A stretch of 64,000 bases of DNA from Phytophthora sp. 'mugwort' (Eukaryota; Oomycota; Peronosporomycetes; Peronosporales; Peronosporaceae). The notes under the pieces were generated by a model. It saw nothing but the letters and a program-made list of their open reading frames with translations, was not told the origin of the DNA and did no database searches. The translations under genes were made by a program, and so were the position numbers. Location: assembly GCA_033558025.1 (NCBI GenBank), contig JAUCEF010000007.1, forward strand, positions 6,758,001 to 6,822,000, read 5' to 3'. Below are positions 31,265 to 44,793 of the stretch, piece by piece. Within the stretch, counting starts at the first letter, position 1; every line of letters starts with the position of its first letter.

Positions 31265-34200
31265 TAGACTCCTCGGCTTTGAGAGGATTCTCGCTGAACG
31301 CTATTGGCATGAACCGGACCTCAGGAGCTCACTGCAATACTTCTTTAAGACCTTTCACATGATCGGTCTTCAGGAGACGTGCTTCACCGGGCCCTTCAAC
31401 TACCAGCGCTTGAAACAGATCTGGAGGCCAACCTCGCGGTTTAATTCCAGTTTTTGGTCGCAAGAATATATGACTTCATCCACAGGGCACGCTGGTGTGG
31501 GCTTACTGCTCACGCCGACATGCCGTGTTCAAGATATCCAAGACGTTACTCTCCGTCTTGTTAGCTCGGCTAATATGATGGATCGGTACTTACTACTACG
31601 CGGTACTCTGGACTCGAAAGAGACGTACATTCAAGTGGTGTATGCCCCCGTTAAAGGCCAGAAGCGGTCAACCTTCTTTAAGCACCTTTTAAGAGACTTT
31701 GACGCTGATGCGCTGCAGATTGTCATGGGCGACTTCAACACGGTGATGTCAAGCCAACTGGACCAAGCCAACCACACCGACCGGAATCGGTCGCGGGGAA
31801 CCGAGCTGCTGGACTGGATGCAAGCTATCAACGGTGTGGATGCACGGCGCCTTGAACATCCGACGCTAGTCGAGTTCACCAGCCCCAACTCCAGCCCAAG
31901 GTTAGACTACGTGTGCTAAGCTCCCAGCTTTTCCACTCGGCTACGCAGGGCATTCTGCACGACTTTCGCAGTCGCTCCAATGTGGGTGACCACTACGGCA
32001 TCGATTTTCGACTCGGATCTGCTGTCTTTCGGCCGGCTAAGACATTCCCCTGGCGCTGCCCAGAATGGGTCATACAGACCCCTGAAGCGCAGCAGTATCT
32101 CCAAGAATCGCTGATCAAGTTGGCAGACATGCTCCACGCACCAACGGACTCCCACTACAACCCGGGCTGCCTACTCGACGAGCACAAGCGTCGCGACAAT
32201 ATCTTCCTGCACGAGTTATTTGAATCCCGGAAGAATGCTCGCCAGCGTGAATTTGAGGAACTGCACCTGGAAATCAATGATCTGCAGCACCGCCAAGCGA
32301 CGGAGCCTACAGATGATCAACGCCGGCGGCTGACTGAAAAGAGGGCACTACTGGAGGTCAAGATGAAGGTGAAAAAGTTCTACGCATCGAAGAAGAAGTT
32401 TGCCTCCGACCTCCGTGATTCTGAGCGAGGTACCAAGTACTTCTTCCGACCGCCTCAGATCCTGCACAACACTCCGATTCCTGTCAATTCGCCGGAGGAG
32501 TTGGAAGTCATCTGCCAGGAGTTCAACCAGTTTTGGTCCGGGATCTATCGTTCACCTTCAAGAGAGTTCCATCATGACAAGCCGAAACGGGATCGCATCC
32601 AGCTGGCCCAGATCCTTGAACACACGACTAAGCATCTGACGCCGAAGCGAGCTGCCTATCTTGACAGTCCACTCACAGCAAATGACTTCTATGGGCTATC
32701 AAGCATACGTCGTCGGGGAAGGCACCAGGACCCGATGGGTTACCCCTGGCCTACTACCTAACTGATGTGCCGCTTTGGAGCCGTATCCTGGTGCTTGTCT
32801 ACGCAGCTCAACTGGAGAACTCTCTCCCCGGGTCTGTTCGTGTCTTTATGTGGAACCTTTGCTGAACTTGATTCGCGCCAAGATGAAGGATGCTGGACTT
32901 CGGTGTGGAGACTCTTCGGTGGTCCATACTGTTATCAGCTTTGCTGATGACTGCACTGGACTACTAAGGGACCTGTGGGATACTCAGCGGCTACTGAACT
33001 TGGTGGATCTTTTCTGTGAGGCATCAGGCATGGAACTGAACAAGAATAAGACAGTGGTGCTGCCGTTCCACCCCTGGAACAGTGAAACCGACAGCATCTG
33101 TGAGGCACTACAACAATTGGGACTAAAGGTTGTTGGGAACAACGACTCGGCCAAACGGCTTCGTATATACTACGGGTCCAAGCTCACAGACGCGGCACCG
33201 CTACAGCACATATTGACGGACATACAGACAAGGTGTTCACAGTGGAAGTACCGGGCACGCACTCTGCGAGGACTAGTGGTCACCCTACAACAGACCATCT
33301 TGCCTGTTCTCTGGCACACGGCCAGTGTCTGCTACATACCTGAAACTGGTTTCCAAGACCAAGTCCAGAACATGATAGTACGGTTCATGACCCAGTCTTC
33401 TACGTCGAACATCGTGCCCCGATCTTGGTGGACGTTGCCCATGCACATGGGAGGCCTCGGCTTAACGCCTGTGAAAACGATGATCGAGGGACTCCAACTA
33501 CATATGCGCTGCAAGCTGATCATGGCCGTACGCCAGTCACCCGATGATATACCCTCATGGGCCGCCCCAGTCATTGCGCTGTTTGACTCCGTAATGAAAC
33601 CTTGGGGACGCGACTTTGACATCCTATACGCGCCGGTCTGGAACAGCCCTCATCATGTGGTGTCTCGACGGCTAAGACGGTGGAGACCGCTTGGATTGTA
33701 TTGGCACCACGTTCTCTTCCGAACGCCAAACTGCGCCCCAAGATCACTCGCAACATGACCAAGTTTGACAAGTTGACAATGCCGCTGCTGGACAATGTGG
33801 ATATCACGACTGCAACCAAGACGCCCAAGACCCTGCGAGCCGCAAACCTGGGCATTGTCCAAGACCTTATTCGCTTAAAGGTTTATCGGATATCTGACTT
33901 GTTTGAGCTTCGTGGATACCCGCCTCAAGCCGCCAAGCTATCACAAGTCATCCGTGTGCATGGCCAGCCTGGGCGTGCTAACAGCGTGAGCTTCTGCGGA
34001 TCTTTCTTAACTAAGATTGACTCGCTGTTACGACCGTTGGCCAACATGCCCATTGGACCCCGCCCTAAGCCACGCTACGGCTGCGCCCTCCATACTTGGA
34101 GCTTCAATGGCTATGAAGTCGCTGATCTCACGGTGTCGCTAATACGCAAGCTCCTTGTTCAGTACAAGGTACCCGGCCTGCCAACGACTGCACTTGGCCT

Positions 34201-34990
34201 TGAACAAGCGCCTCCCGCAGGTGTATGGAGCAGGGACCTAAAGATAAACAAGCACGTACTACCAGTGAACGCGGACTTGCTGTACAGATTTCAGCACAAC
34301 GCACTTTGGTGGGCTTTATGTTGCAGCACGTGCAAGGCGCTATGACTCGCTGCCGTCATGGGTTTGTAGTCATTGAAACCGTCTCCCACCTCTTTTAGTA
34401 TTGTGACTTTGCGGCAGCCGTACGGCGGAATGGCTTGAGGTGTTCCAGCAGTGGTTTGAGTCTCCCATTGAGTGGGCGACTGTGGTCTACTTCGCGGACA
34501 TCATGCCTACGCCCCGAGCCAAAAAGGACTTTGGTTACAACCTCTTTGCGGTCTTCCACATAGTGAGAGTTGTGGTACTTCGCTGCCTATGGACGCACCG
34601 CAATGACATCCGCTTCCACGAGTATGAACCAAGTCTCATCGGCGTCAAGGCTCGAGTGCACGCCCTGATTGACCTTCATGTTGCTGCCTTATGGCAGGCA
34701 ACCCAGGCGCAAGCAATAAGACAGTCCACGCAGGTGAGTAGGCAACTACACACCTTATTGCGAGGACTGCCTGTGTCGGCACCCTTCGACGCCAATGGCC
34801 CAAGCGACCACGAGGTGGATACCCGTCAGTGGGAATCCTTACTCGCGGACATGTTGAACCACGACAGGGAAGAGACGTCCGGAGCCTCGGCGCCCTTCAC
34901 GACTGCAGATCCAAGCGATCGCGGGGTGGAAACCCGTCAGCGGGGCTCCTTTTCCGTGGCCATGTTGAACCGTAGCCGGGAAGAGACGCC
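31265..34990 (+). pseudogene. LINE ORF2 remnant: endonuclease and truncated reverse transcriptase
   Basis: The apurinic-type endonuclease is visible at 31359-31919: MIGLQET with the catalytic Glu, MGDFNTV, and the terminal SPRLDYV. A linker follows. The reverse transcriptase starts well (KAPGPDGLPLAYY at 32719-32757) but only some 37 codons separate it from the LSPG/YVEPLLNL block near 32830, and FADD lies at 32940-32951. The segment with the first catalytic Asp is therefore missing. The thumb and C-terminal region continue at 33680-34345 and 34440-35005, with a decayed CxxC/H/C cluster near 34325-34400. The end shows a ~39-residue tandem duplication (PSDHEVDTRQ and PSDRGVETRQ). Several frameshifts and stops are present. 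Confidence 0.7.
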
Positions 34991-35005
34991 TGTGGCCCGA
35001 AGGTA

Positions 35006-35949
35006 AGTCCACAAGCTCATGGCTTCATCCTGATGTCTTACAATCCGCCACCGGCGTGCTCGGCCATTACTGGCTTCAGTCTCCACCACTTTCACGTCCA
35101 TACGCCAAGTTCCCAGCTCCATTTGTCGATCGCTTAGCGGGCTTTGCCATATGTCTGCTGTACCCGAAGGTGGTGTGATTTTTGAACTCATGCGGCGCCC
35201 ACATTGGCGGACAGGCGGGTGAAGAACGCGACACGCTACAGACGCTTACGCGTGTTATGGCATGCACGACAGCACTGGACTACTCTTTGGATCGAGGTCT
35301 AGAGCGGCGCCACACTCCATAGCCGCGCGTACTACCAGGCCTACAAGCCCATGAGACGACGACTGGGAGGCTTTCCCCTCTAAACCACGACTCACATCTC
35401 TCCTACTGAAGTGCCCGGTGAAGCAGTCTCAAGAACTACCGAGTCTAACCGCGCTTCCAGGCCTACAGCCTATGAGACGGCGCCCAGTAGCCCCCAAGAT
35501 CACCAGTCCAGTCAAAGCCCAGATATCCCAACCTTCGCGGCCAAGCCACAACCATCGTCCGAAAGGGTTCTATCCCCGGGCTGCTTCCGTCCGACACTGG
35601 ATGCTTAACCAGCTGAGCTATCTGAGCTCACTAGAAGTAAGTGGCTCACCACCACCTGGTTCATCGGGTTATACTTCGCTTTTGTATAGACCCCATCTGA
35701 AAGGTCCTGCAAATGTCCAACTCGGCCCAGAGACGTCGTGGGACGTCCACCAGTGTCCTTCTGGACACTAAAATGGGTCTTTCAGGGTACCCATTTTCGA
35801 GAAATAATACATAACTTTTTCTGGACACCAATTCGGTACTTCGTACCCAAGTTTTGGGTCCACATGACCCAAATCGATCCCAAATAGCCAAGTAGGGTAG
35901 CTTAGTAGGTTGCTAACAAACGTTAAAGTGGTATATATTTCTGTTGATC
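35006..35949. other. No gene seen; 3' flank of LINE
   Basis: Short ORFs only. Around 35755-35845 there are small inverted repeats built on GGACAC/GTGTCC. Nothing can be assigned. Confidence 0.4.
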
Positions 35950-37740
35950 CATGCTCCAAAACGAGCGTTTTTTTGCAGTCGGTATCGGGTGACCAAGGTG
36001 ACCAGGATGTTGTACGCTGTCAATTTCAGGAGCCGCCCCATTGATAGTTTCTTGTCCTCTGACGACCTGTCCGCCTACGCCCAAGAGCGGACCGTTGTCC
36101 ATGATGACGCCCAATGGGGAGGGCCTGAGCCTGCTCCGCGGTTCGAGATCCGTCGGGCTGACCAGCTCCACCAAGGGTTGTACGACATCCAGGATGCGGC
36201 TGAAGAATGGTACTCCGGCGACGTGGTGGCCGTCTTCCGAATCATTCATACCCATACTGTCTACAACGTTCCAGGCACGGCCCCGATCCAGGAAATTCGC
36301 GCGATGTGTAACCTGCATGAAGCTTTTTTCAGTGCGCTCTTCGAAAACATCATACACCGCGTTCCCAGTCGAAACCTGAACGACCGTGCACTTTAGGCCC
36401 TCCGCCGCGACTCTCCCGTGTACCAGCAGTACGTCACGCGCGTGATCAGCGATGCTGTCAACAGACCGTCCTTCGTGCCGCGTCCTATGGTCTCCATGGA
36501 TCCCAGCGCCGAGCGCCGAGTGGTTCCCGACCCGGTCGCCCAGGTCCATCTCGTCAACTTTCTGGCGACCAGGCCGCATCCAAGCAGGTTAACCCCAAGG
36601 CGGCACGGAATCGGATCCCAAAGGACGGTGACGCTCAGGTGTATTTGTCCTTCCAAGTACAGAAGAACTCTTTCCTCGCTGTCCTCATGCTCACGTGGCA
36701 TCCAACTTACCTCCGGATTTTTTGCAATGGGTGACGTTGCACATCGGAGCGCTCAAGTCGGGTCACCCTCAACACGCGTGAAGTTGCGCGGGTGGCAATA
36801 GACTCGGTCCCTATCGGTCGCCGTAATACAAACTTCGAGTTTTCCTTTCCGCCCCTGCGTGATGCACATCCTTCTCGTCCCATTCCGAATGGTGTAAATC
36901 CTCGCCTGGCGAGAAGGATAGCCGCCCCTGGGGTGGCGTAGCACGGTTCGCCGTCACGACCTCCCGGCACAGTGCCCCTCCCCCCGTGTGACAACTGGGC
37001 GCCCAGCGGCGTCCGATCCGCCTGGCGCACCTAAGGTGATGACTCCGGTTTCAATCACCATTCCTTCAGGTGCAGCCCAAAGCATGGCTCGATAGGTCCG
37101 ACGCTGACCCAGTGCTCTCTTCACTGCCTGGCAAGCGTCCTGCGACGCCTCTGACGTCGGACATCGAGATTACTGCGCCTAGCCCTACGGCCTCATGCGT
37201 GTCAACTCGGCGTCAGATGCGCCTGGCGTTCATCCAGTGATGACCTCGGCGTCGGACACCACTCCACCTGCATCGAGCGCCTTTGTGATCATGCCATTCA
37301 GACGGTGGTTGTCGGTCCCAGTCAGGCCGCAGCGATTCCGCGTTGTGCGTCTGGTCCGCCGCGAACGATCACCACTGGGAGGCCGTACATTTTCTTGCCC
37401 ACAATCGGACAACGCATGGAGGCCCCTGGCTTGGCTTCGATGGCTTCGAGACTGCTCCACTACTACCATGGTCCACGTCTTTGGTGATCCCAGTCTGATG
37501 ATCGGACAGGCTCTAATGCTGACAGCTTGCAAGGTGCCACACCTTCGTCCGCACATTGCTGCTATTCGATCCTTGAGGCGGTGATACCCCTCATTTATTT
37601 GCGGCACATGCGACGGGGGTCCAACGTCTCGGCAGATGCACTGTGCAATTGGATAATGGACACCGTCCCGTATGGTGAGGACGAAACTCGCCAAGGCGAT
37701 ACATGGGTGGCCATCTCCCTTTACGCTTTGCTCTGAGACC
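35950..37740 (+). pseudogene. Retroelement remnants including an RNase H domain
   Basis: A first protein-like stretch (35944-36396) of unknown type is followed by decayed sequence. At about 37305-37730 a plus-strand RNase H-like domain is readable across two frames: YYHGPRLW, then VFGDPSLMIGQAL with the catalytic-type GD, then KVPHLRPHIAAI and SADALCNWIMD. This arrangement is found in RNase H domains of oomycete LINE/DIRS-type retroelements. It may belong with the RT at 38.2-39.5 kb or be a separate fragment. Confidence 0.5.
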
Positions 37741-37988
37741 GGCCATCTGCTCCCGTTTCGACACCTGCTTCTCTTCTCGCGAACGGTGCCTACGCCCACG
37801 CGTCTGCGACCTGGTCGCTCGTGATTGAGGAGCCCGCTAGTTCCACCGCCTCATGCAGAGGCGCTTCCTGCCGCAGTGGCTAGACCGATCGGTCTACCGA
37901 TCCAGGGGGGGGGGCTTTCGGCCTATACCCCCTGGCAAGTTACCACCGTGGCTCGGCACATTGTATCCCCGTTGATACCGACATCCAT

Positions 37989-38075
37989 CGTACTTTCGTC
38001 GTTTCTGGAACACAGCGGAGTGTTCCAGAAACGACGAAAGTACGAACTGTGCGGCCGTTTTTGCCGCACAGTTCG
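37989..38075. repeat. Two adjacent perfect hairpins
   Basis: Hairpin 1 has 25-bp perfect arms at 37989-38013 and 38020-38044 with a 6-nt loop. Hairpin 2 follows with one base of overlap: 13-bp perfect arms at 38043-38055 and 38063-38075 with a 7-nt loop CGTTTTT. A third short GC hairpin (GCCGCC/GGCGGC) follows at 38079-38091. They lie between RNase H and RT remnants. Confidence 0.9.
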
Positions 38076-38189
38076 AGGCCGCCGGGCGGCTGATGTCCCG
38101 TTTCCAATATATTCTGCCTTTCTCGAGGCGGACCTGGGCCCCATATTGTTCCGGCCGTGGATGCTGTCATTTCGGATGCTCTGATCGCT

Positions 38190-39500
38190 GACCCGGATTT
38201 TAGGATTCCTCGTATACTCAAAATCTTTAGGGTCAGACCCCTTATGATGGACTTCCCAACAAGGCGCTTCGGCGACGGGTATATCAGATTCACTTGTCCA
38301 CATACTCGCAACTAACAGTTTTTGTGCACCATTGCGACGGACGGGATTGTCCCTACATGGGTCAATGCGGCGGTGTCCGTCCCTTACCTGCCAACTACAT
38401 TGATGCCCTGTCCTGGTCGTCGATTATGACTGATAAGCTCCTTGCAGATTCCTACAATACCCCGCTGTCTGGTGGCTTCCATCGACGTGCTTCAACGGGA
38501 CCCTACGTTCCATTCGAGTTCTGTCGCGCTGGTGTCCAAGAAGGGCAAACCAGTCCAACTTGATGACCGCATCATCCACGATTTATCGGCATCGCCCTGC
38601 GCCTTAGTCAACGACCTGACGATTTCGGCAGCATCACTCGACCCAACGTGGGATCCATTTGATGCCATCTCCCAGCGCATCCGTGACTTGCGCCGTCCAT
38701 TTCCAGGTTATGCTACACATCCACCTATCTACGCCTGGTCGCGGACATTCCCGACATTCCACCATGTCCCTATCATGCAGATCACGCGTCGGCGTTTGGT
38801 GGAATATTTCCCGGCTCTGTCCATGACATGGTGTCCGTCATGACCGTGTTCGGCTTGACCTGGTCGCCCGGATTGTTCGCGGTATTCGGTAAACCAGTAA
38901 GACATTACCAACGTGCAGGGGTCTCACACGCCTTTGAATACCGGAAACGTTCTGAATATTCTAGTGGGTCGACGCCATTGTCCTCATTGAGGTCGACATC
39001 GGCGACTGCCTTCCACAAGCTGAGCAACGTCTCACAGGCGGAGTGAAACTCGGTTTAGGTTTCGATGACTGGCACGAAAAGAAATATACGACCTGGTCGT
39101 CTCGATTTCACGCAGTCGGCATCGATTGGAACATCCCAGACGAGCATATATCGGTTCCTCGGAAGAAGGTTGACAAGATTCACAGAGCATTGACGAAGGT
39201 TGCGACCAGGAAGTTCGTAACGATGAAGCAGCTAGACAGCCTAGTCGATGCTCTACGACATGCTATCAGCTTCATTTCCGTCACGAAGCCTTTCATTCGA
39301 TGACTCGTGCCGTCCAGATGGCGGGCCGCAAGCGACACAAAAAGGGCGTGCTGATGACCGAGTTCCTACAGAAGGATATATTATGGTGGAGGGCACTAGT
39401 CTTCCAGAACAAGCTTGCTGGAATTCCCAGGAATTGCTCGACGTAAGCCTGGTATCGATGGAGTATGGCTGATGCAACCCACAAGAACAAGGCGTCATGA
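38190..39500 (+). pseudogene. DIRS-like reverse transcriptase remnant
   Basis: Readable blocks in order: VSKKGKPVQLDDRIIHDLSA (38540-38600), then VNDLTISAASLDPTWDPFDA, AFHHVPI-like sequence, GMVSVMTVFGLTWSPGLF (38820-38880), a degenerate catalytic box WVDAIVLIEVDIG (38965-39005), RFHAVGIDWNIPDE and KKVDKIHRALTKV (39100-39200). The LGxxID/KxxKI pattern after the catalytic box is typical of DIRS/Ngaro-type RTs. The second Asp of the DD pair is replaced by Ala and frameshifts are present, so it is dead. Confidence 0.6.
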
Positions 39501-41493
39501 TATCAGGCATGGTTCTCAGAGAACGCCTCTAGCTCCAGGCTGATTGGAGCGACCAGGCCGCTAAAGATACCATGGTTGCGAGCACCACCATGAGAGCAAC
39601 GATGGCGTGGGTACCACGTCTGCGCCAGGAGGCGACTGAGAGGGTGGTAAAAATACAGAACCCGCAAGGTGTGGCAATACATGAAAGCGACGCAAATTTT
39701 CTAGATATTATTATCTTACGCCGACAAGACGTTCGAAGAATAATACCAGGTTCGAGTTAAGACTCCGTTACGTTTTAGTAGTGTCCATGAGATCGGCGTT
39801 CCTCCAGAGCCCCCTACCGTACCGACTTTGCTGGCCTGCCGTGCCAACGCGAAGAATGACAAGTGTACTTAAGATGTCACGAAATGGCACCGCCAAAGGC
39901 ATTTCTGCTTACAGTTATCCCTCGACGTAATACGATAAGAAGAAACTGGAAGATATGGTGCCGGGGTTATGAGGGCCTGGCTTATCTATCTTCGTGAGGT
40001 CGTTCAATCATGCGAAGAAGAATGACTATGTTCCCTTAGCTGAAAGCAAATCCTTTCGAGAGCAGCTAGGGTCACTGATCGGTTTCGGGAAATGCGAAGT
40101 TAAATATCGTGTTCGAGCCGATCGGGTACACGACACAAGAGTGACACCAGGCCGCCACCTCCCTCGGGCAGGCTTAAGCACACCAGATTGAAGAGCAGAT
40201 ACCTTGCATAACAGCGTTCTTACAGCAAGAGGGTACAGTTGCCGGCCAACTACACAGAACCGCATGGATACAGCGCAGACTAGGCGCCCCGATAGCAGCC
40301 CAATTGAGCTGCTGCAGAGCACAACGTTTCAGCAGCTGCAGTAGACTGACCAGTAGGAGCGAACCGTGAATGATGAGGTCTCAACGACTCACCATCAATC
40401 TGAAGCAAAGTATCATGCCATTCGTGTGCAGATTAACGTGTTTGTGGTTCCGACATTTGTCCAATTGATGACCTTCGAGACGGACTGTGGGACTACCCCT
40501 ATAGGCTACATCCACCGTTTAGAGGACCGATACAACTTCGGTTAATATTGAGGACATAATCACGCCTAACTAAACGCACACGATGATTGGTAGATATGTA
40601 AATATAACCTTGGTTTTTGGGTTGGTATACGCCTTCCATTTGAGATTTAACTTTCCTATGGAGCCTCATGTAGTAAGCAGACCTAAGAAGGTTCTGCCTG
40701 TCTTCCGCGAAGCTATGCACTTCGGTCTTTTACTTTCGGCCTTGCATGTGGTTGAGTGGTCCGGATCCAATACAGCGGCTCCTCTCTGAGGTCCTTGTTC
40801 TTACGATTAGGGTCCCACGCCGAGGCAAGTATGTATCTTGACGGTTGTGCTCCATTAAGAGGAGTGGAAACCATGAGCAGAGAACAACCACGCGTCCTCA
40901 TTGTTGGTGCTTGAACGGGACGCCAGGGGATTACCAGGCCCGAGGCGTCGTGATGTATACCGTATATGCTTGAACACGTGGAGGGCATCAAGCCCCACGT
41001 GTTTCATTTTTGAGATGGGTGAGCGATAGGATTCCCTAGGTCGTTTCGCCTTCGTAAAATCGGTCTTGTGCACTTCGAGGGGTACTAGGTCCTCGTTTGC
41101 TTAAGAATACAATCAGTGTGAATACGATGGGTCTGTAGGCCCGTCGCATCTTGGTGTGGATCTTGGATACCCATGGGGTCTTCAGCAGGCCTCATATGCT
41201 GCGAAGCAGTTAATATCAGTCTTGATGCCAAAACGGCAGACACGGTGCCGTGTCCGTGCCCGGCGCACAAGAACACAACATCTCCCATCCCCGGTCCCGC
41301 GCTGGGGAGACGTCGTTCGAGAAGAGAGATCTTCCGAAGATGCGCTGTAGGTGTTCCTGAAAGCACTTGAGCCAGAGGGTGCGACAAGCTAAGTGCTATG
41401 TATATATTACCTAGCCGATATAAATTATAAAATGTATAGACGAATGATAATCACAGTGCTTGTACAAGTTCAGCCTTTCTGCCGTGTTCGGTA
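39501..41493. other. No confident gene
   Basis: Only short ORFs on both strands. The first 260 bp may be the tail of the DIRS-like remnant. The rest shows no recognisable domain, repeat or RNA gene. Confidence 0.4.
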
Positions 41494-42324
41494 CTATAGT
41501 GCATCCTTCATTACTGCATCGGGGGCTGCGTGAAATGCCATATTGGCATGGCGTTGAATCCGCTGAATCCGCCCTCCAAAACTTGAAATGACACCGATAG
41601 GTTTCAAATCCTGTGAATATGGAGGGAGAAGCATCAGCATCATTATACCGGTTACGCGTAAAGATCCCTGCTCTTCGTACATATTCAGTTTAGCTTTAAC
41701 TGCGACCACTATTGATCTAGGTAGTGGTCATCATTCAGGAGGGGTAATTTTTGTCTTGATCACCTCGTGGAATGTCGAGCGTGTAAAGCACTCCTCAAAA
41801 ATTCCCACCCAAACAAAACGCTGATATATACTCTTGCCAGAAGTGACATGTACTCTCCGCTGCTCAAAGAAAGTATAGCATTGGCAGGAGTGTTCAGAGG
41901 TAGACCAATCGTATTTTCGCAGCACCGTCCTAGCCATATAAACAGCTTAAGAATTAGCGTGAATCCAAAACAAATAACCCAGCTCCAAAACGTTCCGGCC
42001 ATCTTTGAGGTCTCAACAACAAGTACGGCGGCTGCCAGGCCCGCAATAGAACGGTAGTATGTGATTAATGTAATCTTGCCGCTCTCTTGATACGCTTTTG
42101 TTGGCTCGTTGTGCCTGCACATTGGCGCGATAACCCAAGTCGACACGGAATGCCCGGTGGATTGTTGGGTCGGCCACGCTTATTATATTTCCATACTGCG
42201 CTTGCAGCTCTCTCCGCAGCTCTACAAAGCCATAGCCCCGGCGGCACTGATGTACCCACGTACATACGTACACACAGCCTCGGGCCAACAAGGACCCTAT
42301 TTCTGCTTTCATATCTACATACAT
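41494..42324 (-). pseudogene. Tc1/mariner-like transposase remnant (DDE_3 type)
   Basis: Minus-strand fragments in family order: an N-terminal part (TIHRAFRVDLGYR, ENERQDYINHI-like), PFYCGPG, then DGRNVLELGYLF. After frame changes come FEECFTRSTFHEVIKTKI, IVV, MYEEQGSL, the LPPYSQDLKPI block (41620-41655), and IQRHANMAFHAAPDAVMKDAL at the end. The LPPYSxDLxPI motif marks the last catalytic region of Tc1/mariner/IS630 enzymes; its normal Asn and Glu are changed. At least two frameshifts. Terminal repeats were not located. Confidence 0.7.
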
Positions 42325-44789
42325 TTCCTATCCTCTTAAAATCTAGATACCAGCGGCTTAAGCTGCGCTCTGGAACAAATCGAATACATGCAACGGTAGC
42401 GATGCCAATATCGTAAACGTACCTTAGAGCTATCCTTCTCCACTTGATGTTGACAGAAAACGTGGCTTTTACTTTGTGTTTTCGGCTAAAAGACCGGTTT
42501 GCAGTATGTGTTGGTTAGGGGTGCCCTTTGCTCGTTTAGGTGAGTGTTTTGATTTGCAATTAGTCCGACTTTCAAAACGGAGTTCGGTGTTCGTGATGGT
42601 CTGTGATCGGTTATTTTGGACGCAGTGTACGTATCCCTCGGTTGATTTTGCTAACATTTTCCACCCCCCAGATTTACAGATTGGGTTTTGGTATGTTTAG
42701 CTAGAACTAAAGAAAAGCACTATGGCAGCTAAGAAAACAGGCACGTATAATTATTATATGGGAACGATGGGGGGATTAATCGTCGACTTTTCGATGGGAT
42801 AGATAAGAACTTGTAGAGCGAACGTAGCGCGCACAGGACACTTCCGGCCCCCTTCGCGTTGACGCCACGGTCCTTCAAGAACGGGAGCGGTTCGGCTTAT
42901 GCGCGGCGGTCTAAGGAGAAGATTTAGCCCTTCTAGTCCTTCGCGTTTGGGTCAAGATGAAGCCCGAGTTGAGGAAGCACTTCATGATTTAACGGGACTC
43001 GACTTTCCCTGGCGATCGGTAGAGCCCCATATATGCGTGCGTGTACCATTCATTCCAAGCGGCTGAAAGGAGTGTAACACGTTTATTTTTGCGTCTGGGT
43101 TTCGTCTCATTTTTTCGGCTTGTTCACCTTCAGGTCTTCCTTGTTTCTCATTCGAGTTCAACAGTGCCGCCTAGATGATGGTCAGGCATGCAGCTAGGGC
43201 TTAGTTTGTGGCGATAACTTCTTCAATGACAACAAGAAAGTGATCCATTCTTGAGCTTGAGTGTTGGCTTGCATCCTATATGTGTTCTTATTGCGCTAAT
43301 AGGTGGATGAGGGCCGTTGTGAAGCACAAGAAGGCCATGCGGGTGCATCAGCAGTCGGTATCTCCGCGGCTGTCGAGGCCTCCTTATCGGGCGTGACGCC
43401 CAGGGAACCTGGCGCACGCTCCTTTAACTGCGTGGAGTAGCGGACGAGGTACGTCGTGAGTATGTTTAATACCTGGGTGGTTACGCCAACGATGTTGCTT
43501 GAGACCTCCGAAAGAGCTGAAAGGCAAGCCGAGAAGCAACCTGGGTGACCCGTCCGCCACCCCACCCTCCCAAGACTCGAGACATTTTCCTGTCCACGCC
43601 CGCTGTGGTGGTGACGTATTCGACGGTCTTGTTGGTATTCGTCATAGCCTGCCCTCCGCGGTCAAAAGCCGCCGAGAAGCTAGGCGGTCGTCGACGGTCG
43701 CGTGCTGAGCACCACCACGGCGAAAAGAAAGCGAGTTTAATACAGTGGTGGATCCAGCAGGCTCAGCTACGCGCATGCATCATGTTTACGTAAGCCAGGA
43801 CCCATCATAACCCTCTTGGTGATTCCGGCTCGCTTTGTTATTCGCATATGGTTGTGTTTTCGTTTGTTTGTTTGTTTGTATTCACCATTGCAACGGTATG
43901 GAGATTCCTGACTCGAGCTTGGGCGGCAGAATTGACTCCGAAGCAAAAGCGGGCATGGCCGACGGCACCGCAGCAACTTAAAGCCATGGCGGTTCAGCTG
44001 TCGACAAGGCCGTTTCAGAAAAATACCAAATACTCGCTTTTTTGTGTTCGAGCCACTACAACACCTTTACCGTTCCGTCCCATCCGTGACCAAAAGCAAA
44101 GTGAATGGGTGTGGGCTAGCGACATCGGAAGTTTTATGTCATCATCTCTTACTACATTGTACTAGTAGTGCTCTACCGCACTATTATTTTGCACTGAGCT
44201 TCTCACTCTTTCATTTGCGCTGATGTTCAAACTTACACTAGCTGCACCAAGCAACTGCCGTTTGAAATAGCGGCCATTTTACGGATGGCGACTCTCGGAC
44301 CAAGGCGGCGAAGTTTTTTATCCTCCTCCACCGGAGAAGGCGTACTCATTAGAGGCTGGCACGTTTGACGCTATCCACTGTTGGACGAGAGAGCACCACT
44401 TTTACATAACCAAACGCCGTGTGTTCTACACGAACGAAACCAAATTACGATGTGGGAGCGATGCTAAGACTGTGATCGCTCAGGTGGGCTAAAGGAAACG
44501 CAGCATCTCGCCAGTCAAGATGGTGTGCACATAATTGCGTGGCTCAAAGCGGATGGTAGGCTATGAAGATCGTCGTCAAAGCTGTCTACAAGGAGTACCC
44601 TCACGGGACGTGGGAAACTATCCGCATGCGCACTGCACGCCCACAGCCATCCATCGTCTGAGGGCGCTCGTGTCCACGGATATCATCGCCAAAGTTCAAC
44701 CGGCTCTGCGCTCCAAGGTCTGTCAACACGCTCAAGGCCGGCCGTGTCTGCACGACTCATCACAATTATTAAATCGAACGGGGGCAGCT
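42325..44789. other. No confident gene; contains microsatellite
   Basis: ORFs on both strands are short and unrecognised; those at 42476-42700 and 43848-44165 (plus) and 43296-43565 (minus) are the longest. A GTTT microsatellite lies at 43862-43878. The 17-base AGACCTCCGAAAGAGCT at about 43501 also occurs near 27002, so some repeat material is shared. Confidence 0.4.
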
Positions 44790-44793
44790 GCAA

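Larger units (their letters stand above)
29640..35005 (+). mobile_element. LINE (non-LTR retrotransposon), decayed
   Basis: Plus-strand element with a first ORF, then an endonuclease plus reverse transcriptase ORF, and a C-terminal Cys/His region. The order endonuclease then RT with FADD is that of APE-type LINEs (L1/Tx1-like). Neither ORF is intact. The 3' limit is set at the last recognisable codons (TAA/TAG region near 35005); no poly-A tail or target duplication was identified. Confidence 0.75.
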
